Assembly: GCA_946480445.1 (NCBI GenBank)
Contig: CAMLJN010000011.1
Coordinates: forward strand, 1-64,000
Direction: 5' to 3'
DNA: 64,000 bases
DNA from: an uncultured Buttiauxella sp.
Lineage (GTDB): Bacteria > Pseudomonadota > Gammaproteobacteria > Enterobacterales > Enterobacteriaceae
The position numbers and the translations under genes were made by a program. Below, in pieces: positions 49,429-62,553 of this stretch. The notes beneath the pieces are model-generated. The model saw only the letters and a program-made list of their open reading frames with translations, made no database searches and was not told the DNA's origin. How positions within the stretch are numbered: the first letter of the stretch is position 1; every line of letters begins with the position of its first letter.

Positions 49429-49743
49429 GTTTGGCCTCTGCAATTTGTCGCCTCTGGTCTTATCCTCTCAGGCATCGCGTCTGGTTAACTTCGCCGTCCT
49501 TCCCGATTAGAAAGCGGTTGCGACGGCATAATTTCTTCGCGCTAACGCTGCGTTATTATGAGCGCAAAACCTAACAAGTGGTTTGCTCGCTGTGCGAATA
49601 TGTGATGTGGTTACTCCATTCATTTTCTCGGGTAAGGTAAATATCGCCGGGTGTTAAATCGCTCACATTTTGAGAAGTTGCTAAATATTCCTGCTGGATA
49701 ATAACGCATCCTGATGATAGGGTGTGCTGGTCAATAAAAATCA
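49429..49743. other. Intergenic DNA upstream of the porin leader
   Basis: No gene is supported. A 65-codon minus-strand frame (49,571-49,768) overlaps the RAT leader and has no ribosome site, so it is not called. ATGTGATGTGG near 49,600 resembles half a CRP site. The promoter of the porin-surE transcript should lie here but is not clear. Confidence 0.35.
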
Positions 49744-49822
49744 GGGTTGTTACTGTATTCACAGGCAAAACCTAAGTCTCTGCAGCTCTCTTGCTGCTTC
49801 AGGGACTTAGGTTTTTTTTTGC
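49744..49822 (+). promoter_or_regulatory. BglG-type RAT and overlapping terminator before the porin gene
   Basis: GGGTTGTTACTGTATTCACA continued by GGCAAAACC (49,744-49,772) matches the bgl ribonucleic antiterminator with three differences. Two of these are compensating, changing the apical stem from CTGC/GCAG to CTGT/ACAG. Its 3' end overlaps a terminator, AACCTAAGTC (49,769) pairing with GACTTAGGTT (49,804) and a run of T. BglG binding would block the terminator and permit transcription of the porin and SurE genes. Confidence 0.88.
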
Positions 49823-49969
49823 TTTTATTTTGCGGGTAACGACGCCAGGGGTTTTATCCATAAAATCGCTTTTTATCGCGGTGGCGGCTGTAAGCATTAC
49901 CGCTAATTAGCGCGCGGTTTTACCGGTGACGGATTTAGGTTCAGGCGATAACAATAACAGGACGTTGCT

Positions 49970-51295
49970 ATGTTCTTACACACAAAATTATTACCGCTTA
50001 TTATATTAATGACCGGAAGTGGCGCGGCTTTACCTGCGATCGCCGATTCTTTTTCCGGCAGCGAACTGCTGGAAGACAGCCATCTGGATCTCACCTTGAA
50101 AAATGTCTGGATGCTGCTGACTACCGATCAGCTGGCCGATCAGGGCGTGGGCGATCAGAACGCCTGGGCGCAGGGCGTTCATCTTGACTGGCAAAGCGGA
50201 TGGGCCTGGGACCGGGTGGGAGTGGATGCGTCATGGTACGGGGTGGCGAAACTCTATGCGAACGACGATTTCTACGGCAGGGATTTGCTGCGGGATAATC
50301 ACGGCCATGCCGAAGGGTTCAATAAAATTGGTCAGCTTTACGGCAAGGCTCGCTGGGGGGACGCACAAAGATACCTGCATCTCTGGGCTGGCTGGAAACA
50401 ACTGTATAAGTTTGGTGCCCTGAACGTGACCCGCAGCCGCGCAGCCCCCAGCACATGGGAAGGGATTAGCGCCGAACTGGCCTGGGATGACTTCAGAGCC
50501 AGAGCGGCCATCGTCAACCGTTTTTCGGAGCGTGACGAGCCAGAAAAGCGCCGCTTTATGACGCTCAGGAGCAATAAAACGATTGATTACATAACCACCG
50601 GCGAACTGAGCTGGGCGCCTAATAAAGGCAGCAAAATCAGCTATTTTGTCGGGGAGAGCAAAGACTACATATTGCGTCAGGGCGTGGAGAGCGCGGTAAC
50701 GTTGCCGCTTACGGATAAGCTAAATCTGCTGACGCGGGGCCTGTATTATTACAATAAAGGTCTCAGCGAATGGGAGGGCGCGCGCGGTTACTCTAAGGAT
50801 GCACAGCATATTTTTGCCCTGATAGGCTATCAATATGGTGCCTCGGAATCAGGCCTTGGCTGGTCAAAAACCAAAGCGCATCTTAATAATGGACTGGGCC
50901 ATTTTTACTGGCATTTCGGGAAAAACACTCGCGGCGCGTTTAATAGTCCTGCTGATGGTGAAGGCAACGACTATATCAACGATGGCGAACAGATGCTTTA
51001 TTTATACAGCCAGTATCGCGTTTCACCTGACTTAATCGTGGGCTTATACGGTAATTATGGCTACGGCATGGAATACAAAAATGTTTCATTAACTGAATGG
51101 GAATACGGCGGTTATTTCTCATGGTATGTCCCGCAGGTCAAAGGATTAAATGTTTTTGCCGGTTTTGGACCAAGCTACAGCTGGAAATTAACCTCCAAAA
51201 GAACACCGTCCCTGACCGAGGATAAAAGAACTTTTAATCGAGCCAAAGGCGTGGGCGCGGCCGTACGCGTGGAATATAAATTCAATTTGTTCTGA
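49970..51295 (+). CDS. OprD-type outer-membrane porin of the bgl cluster
   Basis: 441-residue precursor. The signal peptide is cleaved near AIA-DSF (residues 24-26). The rest alternates short hydrophobic and aromatic strands typical of a beta-barrel (HLDWQSGWAWDRVGVDASWYG, YQYRVSPDLIVGLYGNYGYG) and ends in Phe (YKFNLF), the barrel-assembly signal. It resembles the OprD/ChiP family of substrate-selective porins rather than the LamB-type BglH of E. coli. It follows a RAT-terminator leader and probably admits beta-glucosides. surE follows after 24 bases. Confidence 0.78.
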   Translation: MFLHTKLLPLIILMTGSGAALPAIADSFSGSELLEDSHLDLTLKNVWMLLTTDQLADQGVGDQNAWAQGVHLDWQSGWAWDRVGVDASWYGVAKLYANDDFYGRDLLRDNHGHAEGFNKIGQLYGKARWGDAQRYLHLWAGWKQLYKFGALNVTRSRAAPSTWEGISAELAWDDFRARAAIVNRFSERDEPEKRRFMTLRSNKTIDYITTGELSWAPNKGSKISYFVGESKDYILRQGVESAVTLPLTDKLNLLTRGLYYYNKGLSEWEGARGYSKDAQHIFALIGYQYGASESGLGWSKTKAHLNNGLGHFYWHFGKNTRGAFNSPADGEGNDYINDGEQMLYLYSQYRVSPDLIVGLYGNYGYGMEYKNVSLTEWEYGGYFSWYVPQVKGLNVFAGFGPSYSWKLTSKRTPSLTEDKRTFNRAKGVGAAVRVEYKFNLF

Positions 51296-51319
51296 TGATA
51301 TAAACAGGGAGTCCAACTC

Positions 51320-52213
51320 ATGAAAAAACACCTTACTGTAGCGCTGATTGCATTATTAACCGCTGGCGGAGCGCAGGCGGCGGAACGGGCGATGCGTATC
51401 CTGCTGGTCAACGATGACGGCTGTGAATCCGTAGGCACCACCTCGTTGCAGGATAAGCTTGCGGCAAAAGGCTTTGATGTGTGGATGGTTGCACCGGCTA
51501 CCAACCAAAGCGGTATCGGTTCGGCGATTACGTTTAAGCCCAATAAGATTTTTGACGTGAAGAAGGTGGCCGAAAAACGCTACTGCTTCCCGGGCACCCC
51601 TGCTGATGCCGTTGACTTTGGCCTGCTTGGTCTGCTGAAGGACCAGCCGGTGGACCTGGTGATTTCAGGCGTTAACGATGGGCCAAATACCGGTGTGGCG
51701 CAGCTTAACTCCGGCACCATTGGGGCGGCAGCGCGGGCGGTCCGCTATGGCTATCCGGCGATTGCCGCCAGCATTGGCTATATCCTGAGCCCGGAAGAAA
51801 TGAAAGCAGGCTGGCCATCTACCCATAAATACTGGCCGGATTCAGTTGATTACGTGGCAGGCCTTGTGGATATCCTGGCGAAAAACTGGCGGCCAGGCAC
51901 GCCGGTATTGCCTGCCGGATCGGGATTAAGCATTAACTACCCCGCGCTGGCAAAAGGTGACATTCGCGGCACGAAGTACGTGGAAAACGAGCGTAATCCT
52001 GTCCCTCAGCATTACTACAAGATCCTGCCGGACGGCAAAGCGCAGCAAATTATGAGTGAAAAAGTGCTCACGCCGGTTGCGACGGATACCGACACGGGCT
52101 GGCTTAACAGGGGTTATGTTACATGGACGATTTTTGACGGTGAATGGAATGCCCCGCAGTTCGAGGAGCAGTACCGCCAGCTGTTTGCCGGGCCGTCGTC
52201 AGACGTTAAATAG
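51320..52213 (+). CDS. Secreted SurE-family phosphatase
   Basis: 297-residue protein with a signal peptide (MKKHLTVALIALLTAGGAQA) followed by a SurE domain: MRILLVNDDG with the metal aspartates near residues 34-35, APATNQSGIGS, and VISGVNDGPNTG. Cytosolic SurE of E. coli is a 5'/3'-nucleotidase of about 250 residues without a signal. This copy should act in the periplasm. It lies 24 bases after the porin gene, so it is under the same RAT. It may release phosphate from a phosphorylated nutrient; substrate is unknown. Confidence 0.85.
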   Translation: MKKHLTVALIALLTAGGAQAAERAMRILLVNDDGCESVGTTSLQDKLAAKGFDVWMVAPATNQSGIGSAITFKPNKIFDVKKVAEKRYCFPGTPADAVDFGLLGLLKDQPVDLVISGVNDGPNTGVAQLNSGTIGAAARAVRYGYPAIAASIGYILSPEEMKAGWPSTHKYWPDSVDYVAGLVDILAKNWRPGTPVLPAGSGLSINYPALAKGDIRGTKYVENERNPVPQHYYKILPDGKAQQIMSEKVLTPVATDTDTGWLNRGYVTWTIFDGEWNAPQFEEQYRQLFAGPSSDVK

Positions 52214-52294
52214 TCGATTGTGGACGCGATCGCTATCACGCTTTTCACTTTCATGGCTTGAGCGATATATCCTTTATGGTAGGTTCGCTTAGTT

Positions 52295-53233
<939 letters not shown>

Positions 53234-53316
53234 TGAGCAACCTCCGTTGAAGAGGCGTGGTATCTGTCGCAGCAGGACAGGCGATTTATTGATTTCAGGC
53301 TGATAGCCAACTGAAA

Positions 53317-53391
53317 GGATTGTTACTGCTTCGGCAGGCAAAACCTGAGCGTGAGCTTCCCCCGCGGGAGGCTGACCTCAGGTTTTTTTTT
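53317..53391 (+). promoter_or_regulatory. RAT and overlapping terminator between bglG and bglF
   Basis: GGATTGTTACTGCTTCGGCA continued by GGCAAAACC (53,317-53,345) is a bgl-type RAT with a UUCG-like apical loop. Its end overlaps the terminator AACCTGAG (53,342) / CTCAGGTT (53,377) with a run of nine T. Confidence 0.92.
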
Positions 53392-53441
53392 GAATTTAAC
53401 TCGGTCGCACCCTGCCTGAGTGCAGGAAGTAAAAGGAATGA

Positions 53442-56720
<3,279 letters not shown>

Positions 56721-56728
56721 CTGCCGAC

Positions 56729-56764
56729 GGGGCGGAGGGCGTAAGGCTATCCGCCCCGCGTTTT
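56729..56764 (+). terminator. Terminator of the bgl cluster
   Basis: GGGGCGGA, 13-base loop, TCCGCCCC, then GCGTTTTAG, just after bglB. Confidence 0.75.
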
Positions 56765-56799
56765 AGCCAGGGCCGCCCTGCTGGATAGCACCGACAGGG

Positions 56800-57714
56800 C
56801 TACTGGACCAGCCGCTTAATAAACCCTTTTACCCACATCAGCGCCGCATCGCTGTTGTGACGCTGATGCCACAGCAGACCGATGTCGAGCGGCGTGACGT
56901 CCAGCGGCACCGGGCTGCTACAAAAGTCCCAGGTTTTCTGCCAGCCATCGCTCAGCCCTTCAGGCACCGTTGCCAGCGCGGGCATTTGCATCAGCACGCC
57001 CGGCAGGGCGGCAAAGTGAGGCGTGGTATAGCAAACTTCACGCTTAAGCCCTTGTTTTGCCAATAAAGTGTCTATATGGCTGCTGGTGGCTTCCCGATAG
57101 CTGACCAGAACGTGCTGCTGCGCGGCATAAACCTCGGGCGTGAGGGGGGAGGCCAGCTGGAGCTGTGAAGGATGCCAGAGAGTGACAAACTCCATGGGCG
57201 TAAGCAGCTCGCGCTCCATCCAGCGTGCAGACTGGTTTGCCACGCTGATGGCCATATCCAGCTCGCCGCCTTCCAGACGCTGCGCATCGGTGAAAGGATC
57301 GCTCGCCACCACGTTCAGACGCACGCCGGGAGCCTGCTCGCGAAGTGCCGGAACAAGACGCGGCATCAGCCACATTTCTACCCAGTCCGTCATTCCGATG
57401 GTGACGGTAGTTTTCGCGCAGGAGGGGTTAAATTCCGCCTGCTGGAATAGTGCGCTTTGTAGCTGTTCGAGCAGCGGCATTAATTCGGTGTGCAGATCGG
57501 TGGCCCGGGCGGTGGGCTGCATGCGGTGGCCGCTACGGATAAACAACGGATCGTCGAACATTTCACGCAGGCGGGCGAGGGCACCGCTTACCGCCGGCTG
57601 ACCCAGGTGCAGCTTATCCGCCGCCAGCGAAACGCTCTGCTCGCGAAACAGCACGGCAAAAGCGATCAGCAGATTAAGGTCGATTTTGCGGAAATCATTC
57701 TCTTTGATAGTCAT
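56800..57714 (-). CDS. LysR-family regulator of unknown target
   Basis: 304-residue LysR-type regulator. The helix-turn-helix reads SVSLAADKLHLGQPAVSGAL near residues 28-47, followed by LREMFDDPLFIRSG, a LeuO/NodD-like N-terminus, and a periplasmic-binding-like effector domain. ATG 57,714 follows GGAGAAAT; an upstream ATG at 57,729 is less well placed. It faces a degraded hydrolase gene and is convergent with bglB. No symbol can be assigned. Confidence 0.85.
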   Translation of the reverse strand: MTIKENDFRKIDLNLLIAFAVLFREQSVSLAADKLHLGQPAVSGALARLREMFDDPLFIRSGHRMQPTARATDLHTELMPLLEQLQSALFQQAEFNPSCAKTTVTIGMTDWVEMWLMPRLVPALREQAPGVRLNVVASDPFTDAQRLEGGELDMAISVANQSARWMERELLTPMEFVTLWHPSQLQLASPLTPEVYAAQQHVLVSYREATSSHIDTLLAKQGLKREVCYTTPHFAALPGVLMQMPALATVPEGLSDGWQKTWDFCSSPVPLDVTPLDIGLLWHQRHNSDAALMWVKGFIKRLVQ

Positions 57715-57791
57715 TATTTCTCCAATCAATTGGCGTGATAATACCGCCCCGAGGATATTGCCTGCAAGATGAAACGGCTTGACGAGAAAAT

Positions 57792-57971
57792 AATGAAAAC
57801 GGCACCGACCCTTTTAATTGTACTGACTGCTCCCGCGAGCAAGCGTTAAGCCAGATTGCCAGAGAAGGCGACCGGGTCGCTGCGGCGCATATTTCTTTTC
57901 CGGGGATTGGGCATGTGAAGATGGAGGGATACGGCTATCGCTGGGTGCCGGTGAAGGGCAGAGGTAAATAA
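57792..57971 (+). pseudogene. C-terminal fragment of a metallo-beta-lactamase-fold hydrolase
   Basis: An open frame without start codon reads REQALSQIAREGDRVAAAHI, then FPGIGHVKMEGYGYRWVPVK, and stops at 57,969-57,971. This is the pattern of the C-terminal tail of secreted MBL-fold hydrolases (HxxFPGxGxV...WVPV). The rest of the gene, including the HxHxDH metal motif, is missing. It is divergent from the LysR gene, which may have controlled it. Confidence 0.6.
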
Positions 57972-58001
57972 AAAGACAGGGTGCCGCAAAGCGGCACCCT
58001 G
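57972..58001 (-). terminator. Terminator of yohP
   Basis: On the minus strand, CAGGGTGCCGC-TTT-GCGGCACCCTG is followed by TCTTTTTATTT, a few bases after the yohP stop. Confidence 0.88.
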
Positions 58002-58004
58002 CTT

Positions 58005-58088
58005 TCAGAAAATCATTTTGAAAACGCCGGTCACGACCAGTAAGCCAATAATAAAGATGATTAAAATTGCCCATAGGATAATTTTCAT
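58005..58088 (-). CDS. yohP: YohP small membrane protein
   Basis: 27-residue single-helix inner-membrane protein, MKIILWAILIIFIIGLLVVT followed by GVFKMIF. It matches E. coli YohP with only two or so changes, from memory. GGAGC lies 4 bases upstream of ATG 58,088. Function is unknown; in E. coli it has been used as a model for post-translational membrane insertion. It lies beside yohD and yohC, as in E. coli. It is too short for ordinary gene finders. Confidence 0.9.
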   Translation of the reverse strand: MKIILWAILIIFIIGLLVVTGVFKMIF

Positions 58089-58269
58089 TGTAGCTCCTTT
58101 GCTCATTGCAGATGTTTAATCAGTATAGGCAAGGATGAGCGAAGCGGGGGCGTTGCCCCCCCGTAAACGAAAATTCAGCAATAAAAAGAGCGGCGTTCAG
58201 CAGTATTATCCTTTGCAAGCGGCCTGCGCGAAGAGCCTCTGACGCTCTTTTTCTTTATCAGGCGCCGGG
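58089..58269. other. Intergenic DNA between yohP and yohD
   Basis: Contains the yohP promoter region. Near 58,180-58,260 an AAAAAGAGCG...CGCTCTTTTT inverted repeat may act as the yohD terminator on the minus strand. No gene seen. Confidence 0.4.
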
Positions 58270-58854
58270 CTATTGGTCAGCACTCTGGTCGCGCTCTTTT
58301 TTTTCCCGGCGTTTAAACCAGTAGCGGGCAAGCCAGACAAGTGCCACCAGGCCCACCGGCCAAATCCAGCGTTTCAGATGCTGATCGAAATTCTGCAGCC
58401 ATGGGGCAATCACTTCGCCGCCAACATAGCCCAGCGAGGTAAACAATAGGGCCCAAATCAAGGCGCCCAAAATATTGAGCGGCAGAAATATCGTGGGCGG
58501 CAGGCGGCTTGCGCCGATCAGAATCGGACCAAGAATGCGAAAGCCATACATGAAACGCGTGCCGATCACGAAGAGCCAGGGATGGCGGTTGATAAGCTTC
58601 TGAGCTTTGTTGATTTTTTTCTCATGCTTTTTAAAGCGGGCCAGAATTGAGTGGCCGAAGCGTCGGCCAAGCAGGTAGAGTAGCTGATCGCCTATCATGC
58701 CGCCCAGCGCCACGGAAGCCACCACCAGCGGGAACTTCAGCAGTCCCTGGTGGGCCACCACGCCGCCCAGGATCGTAAGTGTTTCCCCTTCCGCCATGCT
58801 GCCAATCACCAGCGCCGCATAGCCGTAATGCTCAATCAAGCTGTTGATATCCAT
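58270..58854 (-). CDS. yohD: DedA-family membrane protein YohD
   Basis: 194-residue inner-membrane protein of the DedA/SNARE-associated family. It shows SMAEGETLTILGGVVAHQG with the conserved glutamate near residue 23, GDQLLYLLGRRFG, and GTRFMYGFRILGPILIGASRLP with the conserved Gly and Arg. DedA proteins are linked to lipid-carrier flipping and membrane homeostasis. ATG 58,854 matches the family; the frame is open 42 bases further. Confidence 0.93.
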   Translation of the reverse strand: MDINSLIEHYGYAALVIGSMAEGETLTILGGVVAHQGLLKFPLVVASVALGGMIGDQLLYLLGRRFGHSILARFKKHEKKINKAQKLINRHPWLFVIGTRFMYGFRILGPILIGASRLPPTIFLPLNILGALIWALLFTSLGYVGGEVIAPWLQNFDQHLKRWIWPVGLVALVWLARYWFKRREKKERDQSADQ

Positions 58855-59021
58855 CAGTCTGAATGGGTCTCCTTGTTGTGAATATCCCTTAAGCATACAA
58901 CCCCACAGCTCGCGCGCAGGTAAACGAGGCAGATATTTTGCGCTGGTGAAAAAATAATCTCCCGCTGTGCATTATAATTAGAGAGCTGCAACCACCGCGG
59001 ATCTGTATGACAGGAGGCCTT

Positions 59022-59609
59022 ATGAACCATGTCTGGGGATTACTATCCCATCCCAATCGTGAAATGCAGGAAATTAAACGCGAGAACGAAACGGTCTCGC
59101 ACCACTACACGCATCATGTTCTGATCATGGCGGCCATCCCGGTCATTTGCGCCTTTATCGGCACCACGCAAATCGGCTGGAATTTTGGCGATGGCACTTT
59201 TGTTCAACTCTCACTGTTTACCGGGTTTTATCTCGGCGTCTTGTTCTATGCGCTGATGCTGGCGGGCGTCGCCGTGATGGGCCGCGTGATCTGGTGGATG
59301 GCAAGAAGTTATCCTCAACGTCCGTCCCTTGCGCGCTGCATGGTGTTTGCTGGCTATGTGGCAACGCCGCTGTTCTTAAGCGGGGTGGTGGCACTTTATC
59401 CGCTGGTCTGGCTTTGTGTTGCCGTAGGGGCGCTGGCGCTGGTCTATACCGGCTATCTACTGTATGTCGGCGTGCCAGATTTCCTTAACATCAATAAAGA
59501 AGAAGGGATGAGTTTCTCCAGCTCCACGCTTGCCATCGGCGTGCTGGTGCTGGAAGTCCTGCTGGCGCTGGCGGTGATTTTGTGGGGCTATGGCTACAGG
59601 CTGTTCTGA
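59022..59609 (+). CDS. yohC: Yip1-family inner-membrane protein YohC
   Basis: 195-residue protein with five hydrophobic helices and the conserved SHHYTHHVLIMAAIPVICAF start. It matches E. coli YohC throughout. Function unknown. ATG 59,022 follows AGGAGG; the open frame reaches 59,007. It is divergent from yohD and followed by pbpG. Confidence 0.92.
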   Translation: MNHVWGLLSHPNREMQEIKRENETVSHHYTHHVLIMAAIPVICAFIGTTQIGWNFGDGTFVQLSLFTGFYLGVLFYALMLAGVAVMGRVIWWMARSYPQRPSLARCMVFAGYVATPLFLSGVVALYPLVWLCVAVGALALVYTGYLLYVGVPDFLNINKEEGMSFSSSTLAIGVLVLEVLLALAVILWGYGYRLF

Positions 59610-59768
59610 TCCCGGCCTTAAATTACGCCGCATATAAATGATTACAATCTTCAGTAGCCGTTTCCCGAGGCGCCAGAGTATTATGCTGGCGCCTCACTTA
59701 TTTCATTTACTTAGTGGACATGAGCGGTGGCTAACATCACATACCGGAATCATTAAAGAAACGTCACC

Positions 59769-60710
59769 ATGCCGACAAAAATCCGTCTTTCGTTGTTCAG
59801 CCTTGCGCTGATGATCACCGTGCCTTTGGCACCGCAGGCGCAGGCGAGCAAAACAGTCACGCCCGCCAGCACCGGGCAGGAGATAGCCTCCGGCAGCGCC
59901 ATGATTGTTGACCTGCAAACCAACAAGGTGTTGTACTCCAGCCATCCGGACCTGGTGCGACCGATCGCTTCTATCACCAAACTGATGACGGCCATGGTTG
60001 TCCTGGATGCTCATTTACCGATGGATGAGCTGCTGGGCGTGGACATCAGCCATACGCCGGAGATGAAAGGGATCTACTCCCGCGTGCGCCTGAACAGTAA
60101 AATCAGCCGTAAAAACATGCTGCTGCTGGCGCTGATGTCGTCAGAAAACCGTGCGGCGGCAAGTCTCGCGCACCACTATCCCGGCGGCTACAACGCATTT
60201 ATTCGTGCGATGAATGCAAAGGCGAAAGCCCTGGGCATGGCCCACACCCGTTATGTGGAACCGACCGGTCTGTCGATCGATAACGTTTCCACCGCGCGCG
60301 ATCTCACCAAAATGCTTATTGCCTCGCAGAAGTACCCGCTGCTGGGTCAGCTAAGTACCACCAAAGAGGATATGGCGACCTTCAGCAACCCGCCGTATAC
60401 GCTGCCGTTCCGTAACACCAACCATCTGGTGTATCGCGATAACTGGAATATCCAGCTGACCAAGACCGGCTTTACCAATAATGCGGGCCACTGTCTGGTG
60501 ATGCGCACCGTGATTAACAGCCGCCCTGTGTCGCTGGTGGTCCTGGATGCATTTGGTAAATATACCCATTTTGCGGATGCAAACCGGCTGCGCAACTGGA
60601 TGGAAACCGGAAAGATTACGCCGGTCCCTTCTTCAGCCTTAAGTTACAAGAAGCAAAAAGCCGCGCAGATGGCGAGTAATTCTGTGGCGCAGAGCGCTCA
60701 GGACGAGTAG
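59769..60710 (+). CDS. pbpG: D-alanyl-D-alanine endopeptidase PbpG (PBP7)
   Basis: Periplasmic enzyme that cuts D,D crosslinks in peptidoglycan. The 313-residue precursor has a signal peptide (cleavage after AQA, residue 26). The three penicillin-binding motifs are S68-ITK71, S125-EN and K232-TG, with SxN and KTG spacing as in the PBP7 group. The yohC-pbpG order matches E. coli. It is convergent with budR. Confidence 0.95.
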   Translation: MPTKIRLSLFSLALMITVPLAPQAQASKTVTPASTGQEIASGSAMIVDLQTNKVLYSSHPDLVRPIASITKLMTAMVVLDAHLPMDELLGVDISHTPEMKGIYSRVRLNSKISRKNMLLLALMSSENRAAASLAHHYPGGYNAFIRAMNAKAKALGMAHTRYVEPTGLSIDNVSTARDLTKMLIASQKYPLLGQLSTTKEDMATFSNPPYTLPFRNTNHLVYRDNWNIQLTKTGFTNNAGHCLVMRTVINSRPVSLVVLDAFGKYTHFADANRLRNWMETGKITPVPSSALSYKKQKAAQMASNSVAQSAQDE

Positions 60711-60770
60711 CCGTAAGCCTTCGCCCTGATGGTCTGTCAGGGCGAATCATCTTTTCTTAATACCTAAGCT

Positions 60771-61643
60771 TCAGAGCATCTCCACAAACCGTTTCACTGC
60801 GGGTGAACGCTCAAATTTCCGCCATGCCAGCGCGATGTCTGTTTTCAACTCTTGCCCGCTCAGGGAATGGAAAGTCACGCCGGGCAGACTGAGGCTGGTA
60901 AGCGATTCCGGCACCAGCGCAAAGCCAAAGCCCGCCGCTACCATACTCAGAGAAGAGGAAATCTGTGAGGCCTGCCGCTTCGTTTTCATATTAATGCCTG
61001 CGCGAAGGCAGGCATTAAATACCAGCTCGTAGAGGCCGGGGGCGACATCCTGCGGGAAAAGAATGGGCGGCACGTCGCGCAGCGCCTGCAAGGTCAGCGT
61101 ATCCCTGGCCGCCAGCGGGTGATCCCGGTGCACCGCGATGACCATGGGTTCTTCGTCTATCAGCTTAAGATTAAAGCTTTTACTGCTTTCACACGGCAGG
61201 CGTACAAAAGCCACGTCCAGCATGCCTTCCTCCAGATCCTGCATTAACCCCGCCATATTGGCTTCTTTTTGCTGGAGATCGATCGCCGGATAGCGCGCCT
61301 GAAACTCGCGCAGCATAGAAAACACCTGGGGATGAAAGGCATTGGAGCTGGTGATACCTAAAGAGAGCTTGCCATTCACACCGCGGGCAATCCCACGCGC
61401 TTTTTCCAGCGCCGCATCGCTTTGCGCCAGAATCTGACAGGCATCCTGATAAAAGGCTTCTCCCGCCTGCGTTAATTCCACCCCCCGCGTTAAACGATGC
61501 AGTAAGGGGGTGCCCACCTCCCGCTCCAGCCGTTGAATCTGCTGGCTCAGCGGGGGCTGTGAAATGCCCAGCATCTCTGCGGCGCGAGTGAAATGTCGGG
61601 TCTGTGCAACAGCCACGAAATACCGAAGATAACGAAGTTCCAT
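60771..61643 (-). CDS. budR: LysR-family regulator of the butanediol operon, BudR
   Basis: 290-residue LysR-type activator (AlsR/BudR group). The helix-turn-helix reads HFTRAAEMLGISQPPLSQQI near residues 17-36, then an effector domain of the kind responding to acetate. It is divergent from budA with about 100 bases between, the usual arrangement for activation of budAB(C) at low pH or low oxygen. Confidence 0.92.
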   Translation of the reverse strand: MELRYLRYFVAVAQTRHFTRAAEMLGISQPPLSQQIQRLEREVGTPLLHRLTRGVELTQAGEAFYQDACQILAQSDAALEKARGIARGVNGKLSLGITSSNAFHPQVFSMLREFQARYPAIDLQQKEANMAGLMQDLEEGMLDVAFVRLPCESSKSFNLKLIDEEPMVIAVHRDHPLAARDTLTLQALRDVPPILFPQDVAPGLYELVFNACLRAGINMKTKRQASQISSSLSMVAAGFGFALVPESLTSLSLPGVTFHSLSGQELKTDIALAWRKFERSPAVKRFVEML

Positions 61644-61746
61644 ATCAAAAACGTCTCAAAGCTGCGGGACTTTTATATTGGAACTGTGAGCTGGATCGCG
61701 TCAACATATTATCAATGTTTCTTAACATTCAAAAGGTGGGGAAGAA
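61644..61746. promoter_or_regulatory. Divergent budR / budA control region
   Basis: AT-rich 103-bp gap. CAACATATTATCAATGTTTC and TCTTAACATTC near 61,700-61,730 contain ATTATCAAT-type inverted elements that could be BudR sites, and GGTGGGGAAGAA provides the budA ribosome site. No exact operator consensus can be named. Confidence 0.45.
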
Positions 61747-62529
61747 ATGGCTATTCACTCAACCCATTGTTCTTGCGAAGAAAGTGTCATCGAGATGGTG
61801 CAGGCTTTCGCCAGAAATAATACAGAAAATATGATATATCAGACCTCTTTAATGAGTGCGCTGCTCAGCGGGGTCTATGAAGGCAACACCACCATGGCCG
61901 ATTTGCTGGCCCATGGCGATTTTGGTCTTGGCACTTTTAATGAATTAGACGGCGAGATGATCGCCTTTAACAGCGAAGTTTATCAGCTGAGGTCGGACGG
62001 CAGTGCCCGGGAAGCCTCCCCGCAGCAGAAGACACCTTTTGCTGTGATGACATGGTTCAAGCCGCACTATCGGGTGCAAATTCACCGCCGCATTAACCGT
62101 CAGGCGCTGCACGACATTATTGACAGGCAGATCCCTTCCGACAACATTTTTTGCGCGCTGCGCATAGACGGGCATTTTCATCATGCCCACACCCGCACCG
62201 TGCCTCGTCAGACACCGCCCTACCGTGCGATGACCGACGTCCTGGACGATCAGCCGGTCTTCCGGTTCAACGGGCGCGATGGCGTGCTGGTCGGCTTCCG
62301 AACGCCTCAGCATATGCAGGGCATCAACGTCGCAGGCTATCACGAACATTTTATCACCGACGATCGGCAGGGCGGCGGGCACCTGCTCGACTATCAGCTG
62401 GAGCACGGGGAACTGACCTTCGGTGAAATCTACAAATTGACTATCGACCTTCCGGAGGATAGCGCTTTCCTCGCTGCCAATCTTCACCCGGAGAATCTTG
62501 ATGCCGCCATTCGGGCGGTTGAGAACTAA
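61747..62529 (+). CDS. budA: Alpha-acetolactate decarboxylase BudA
   Basis: Converts 2-acetolactate to acetoin in the butanediol fermentation. The 260-residue protein has the conserved YQTSLMSALLSGVYEG, HGDFGLGTFNELDGEMIAF, and the zinc-binding and active-site histidines in HFHHAHTRTVPRQTPPYR and GYHEHFITDD. GGGGA lies upstream. budB follows after 24 bases. Confidence 0.95.
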   Translation: MAIHSTHCSCEESVIEMVQAFARNNTENMIYQTSLMSALLSGVYEGNTTMADLLAHGDFGLGTFNELDGEMIAFNSEVYQLRSDGSAREASPQQKTPFAVMTWFKPHYRVQIHRRINRQALHDIIDRQIPSDNIFCALRIDGHFHHAHTRTVPRQTPPYRAMTDVLDDQPVFRFNGRDGVLVGFRTPQHMQGINVAGYHEHFITDDRQGGGHLLDYQLEHGELTFGEIYKLTIDLPEDSAFLAANLHPENLDAAIRAVEN

Positions 62530-62553
62530 TGCCTATCTGTAGGAGATGAGTCC

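Noticed and set aside
49571..49768. 65-codon minus-strand frame between the proline-rich gene and the porin
   Set aside because: It overlaps the RAT leader, has no ribosome site and shows no recognisable protein features.
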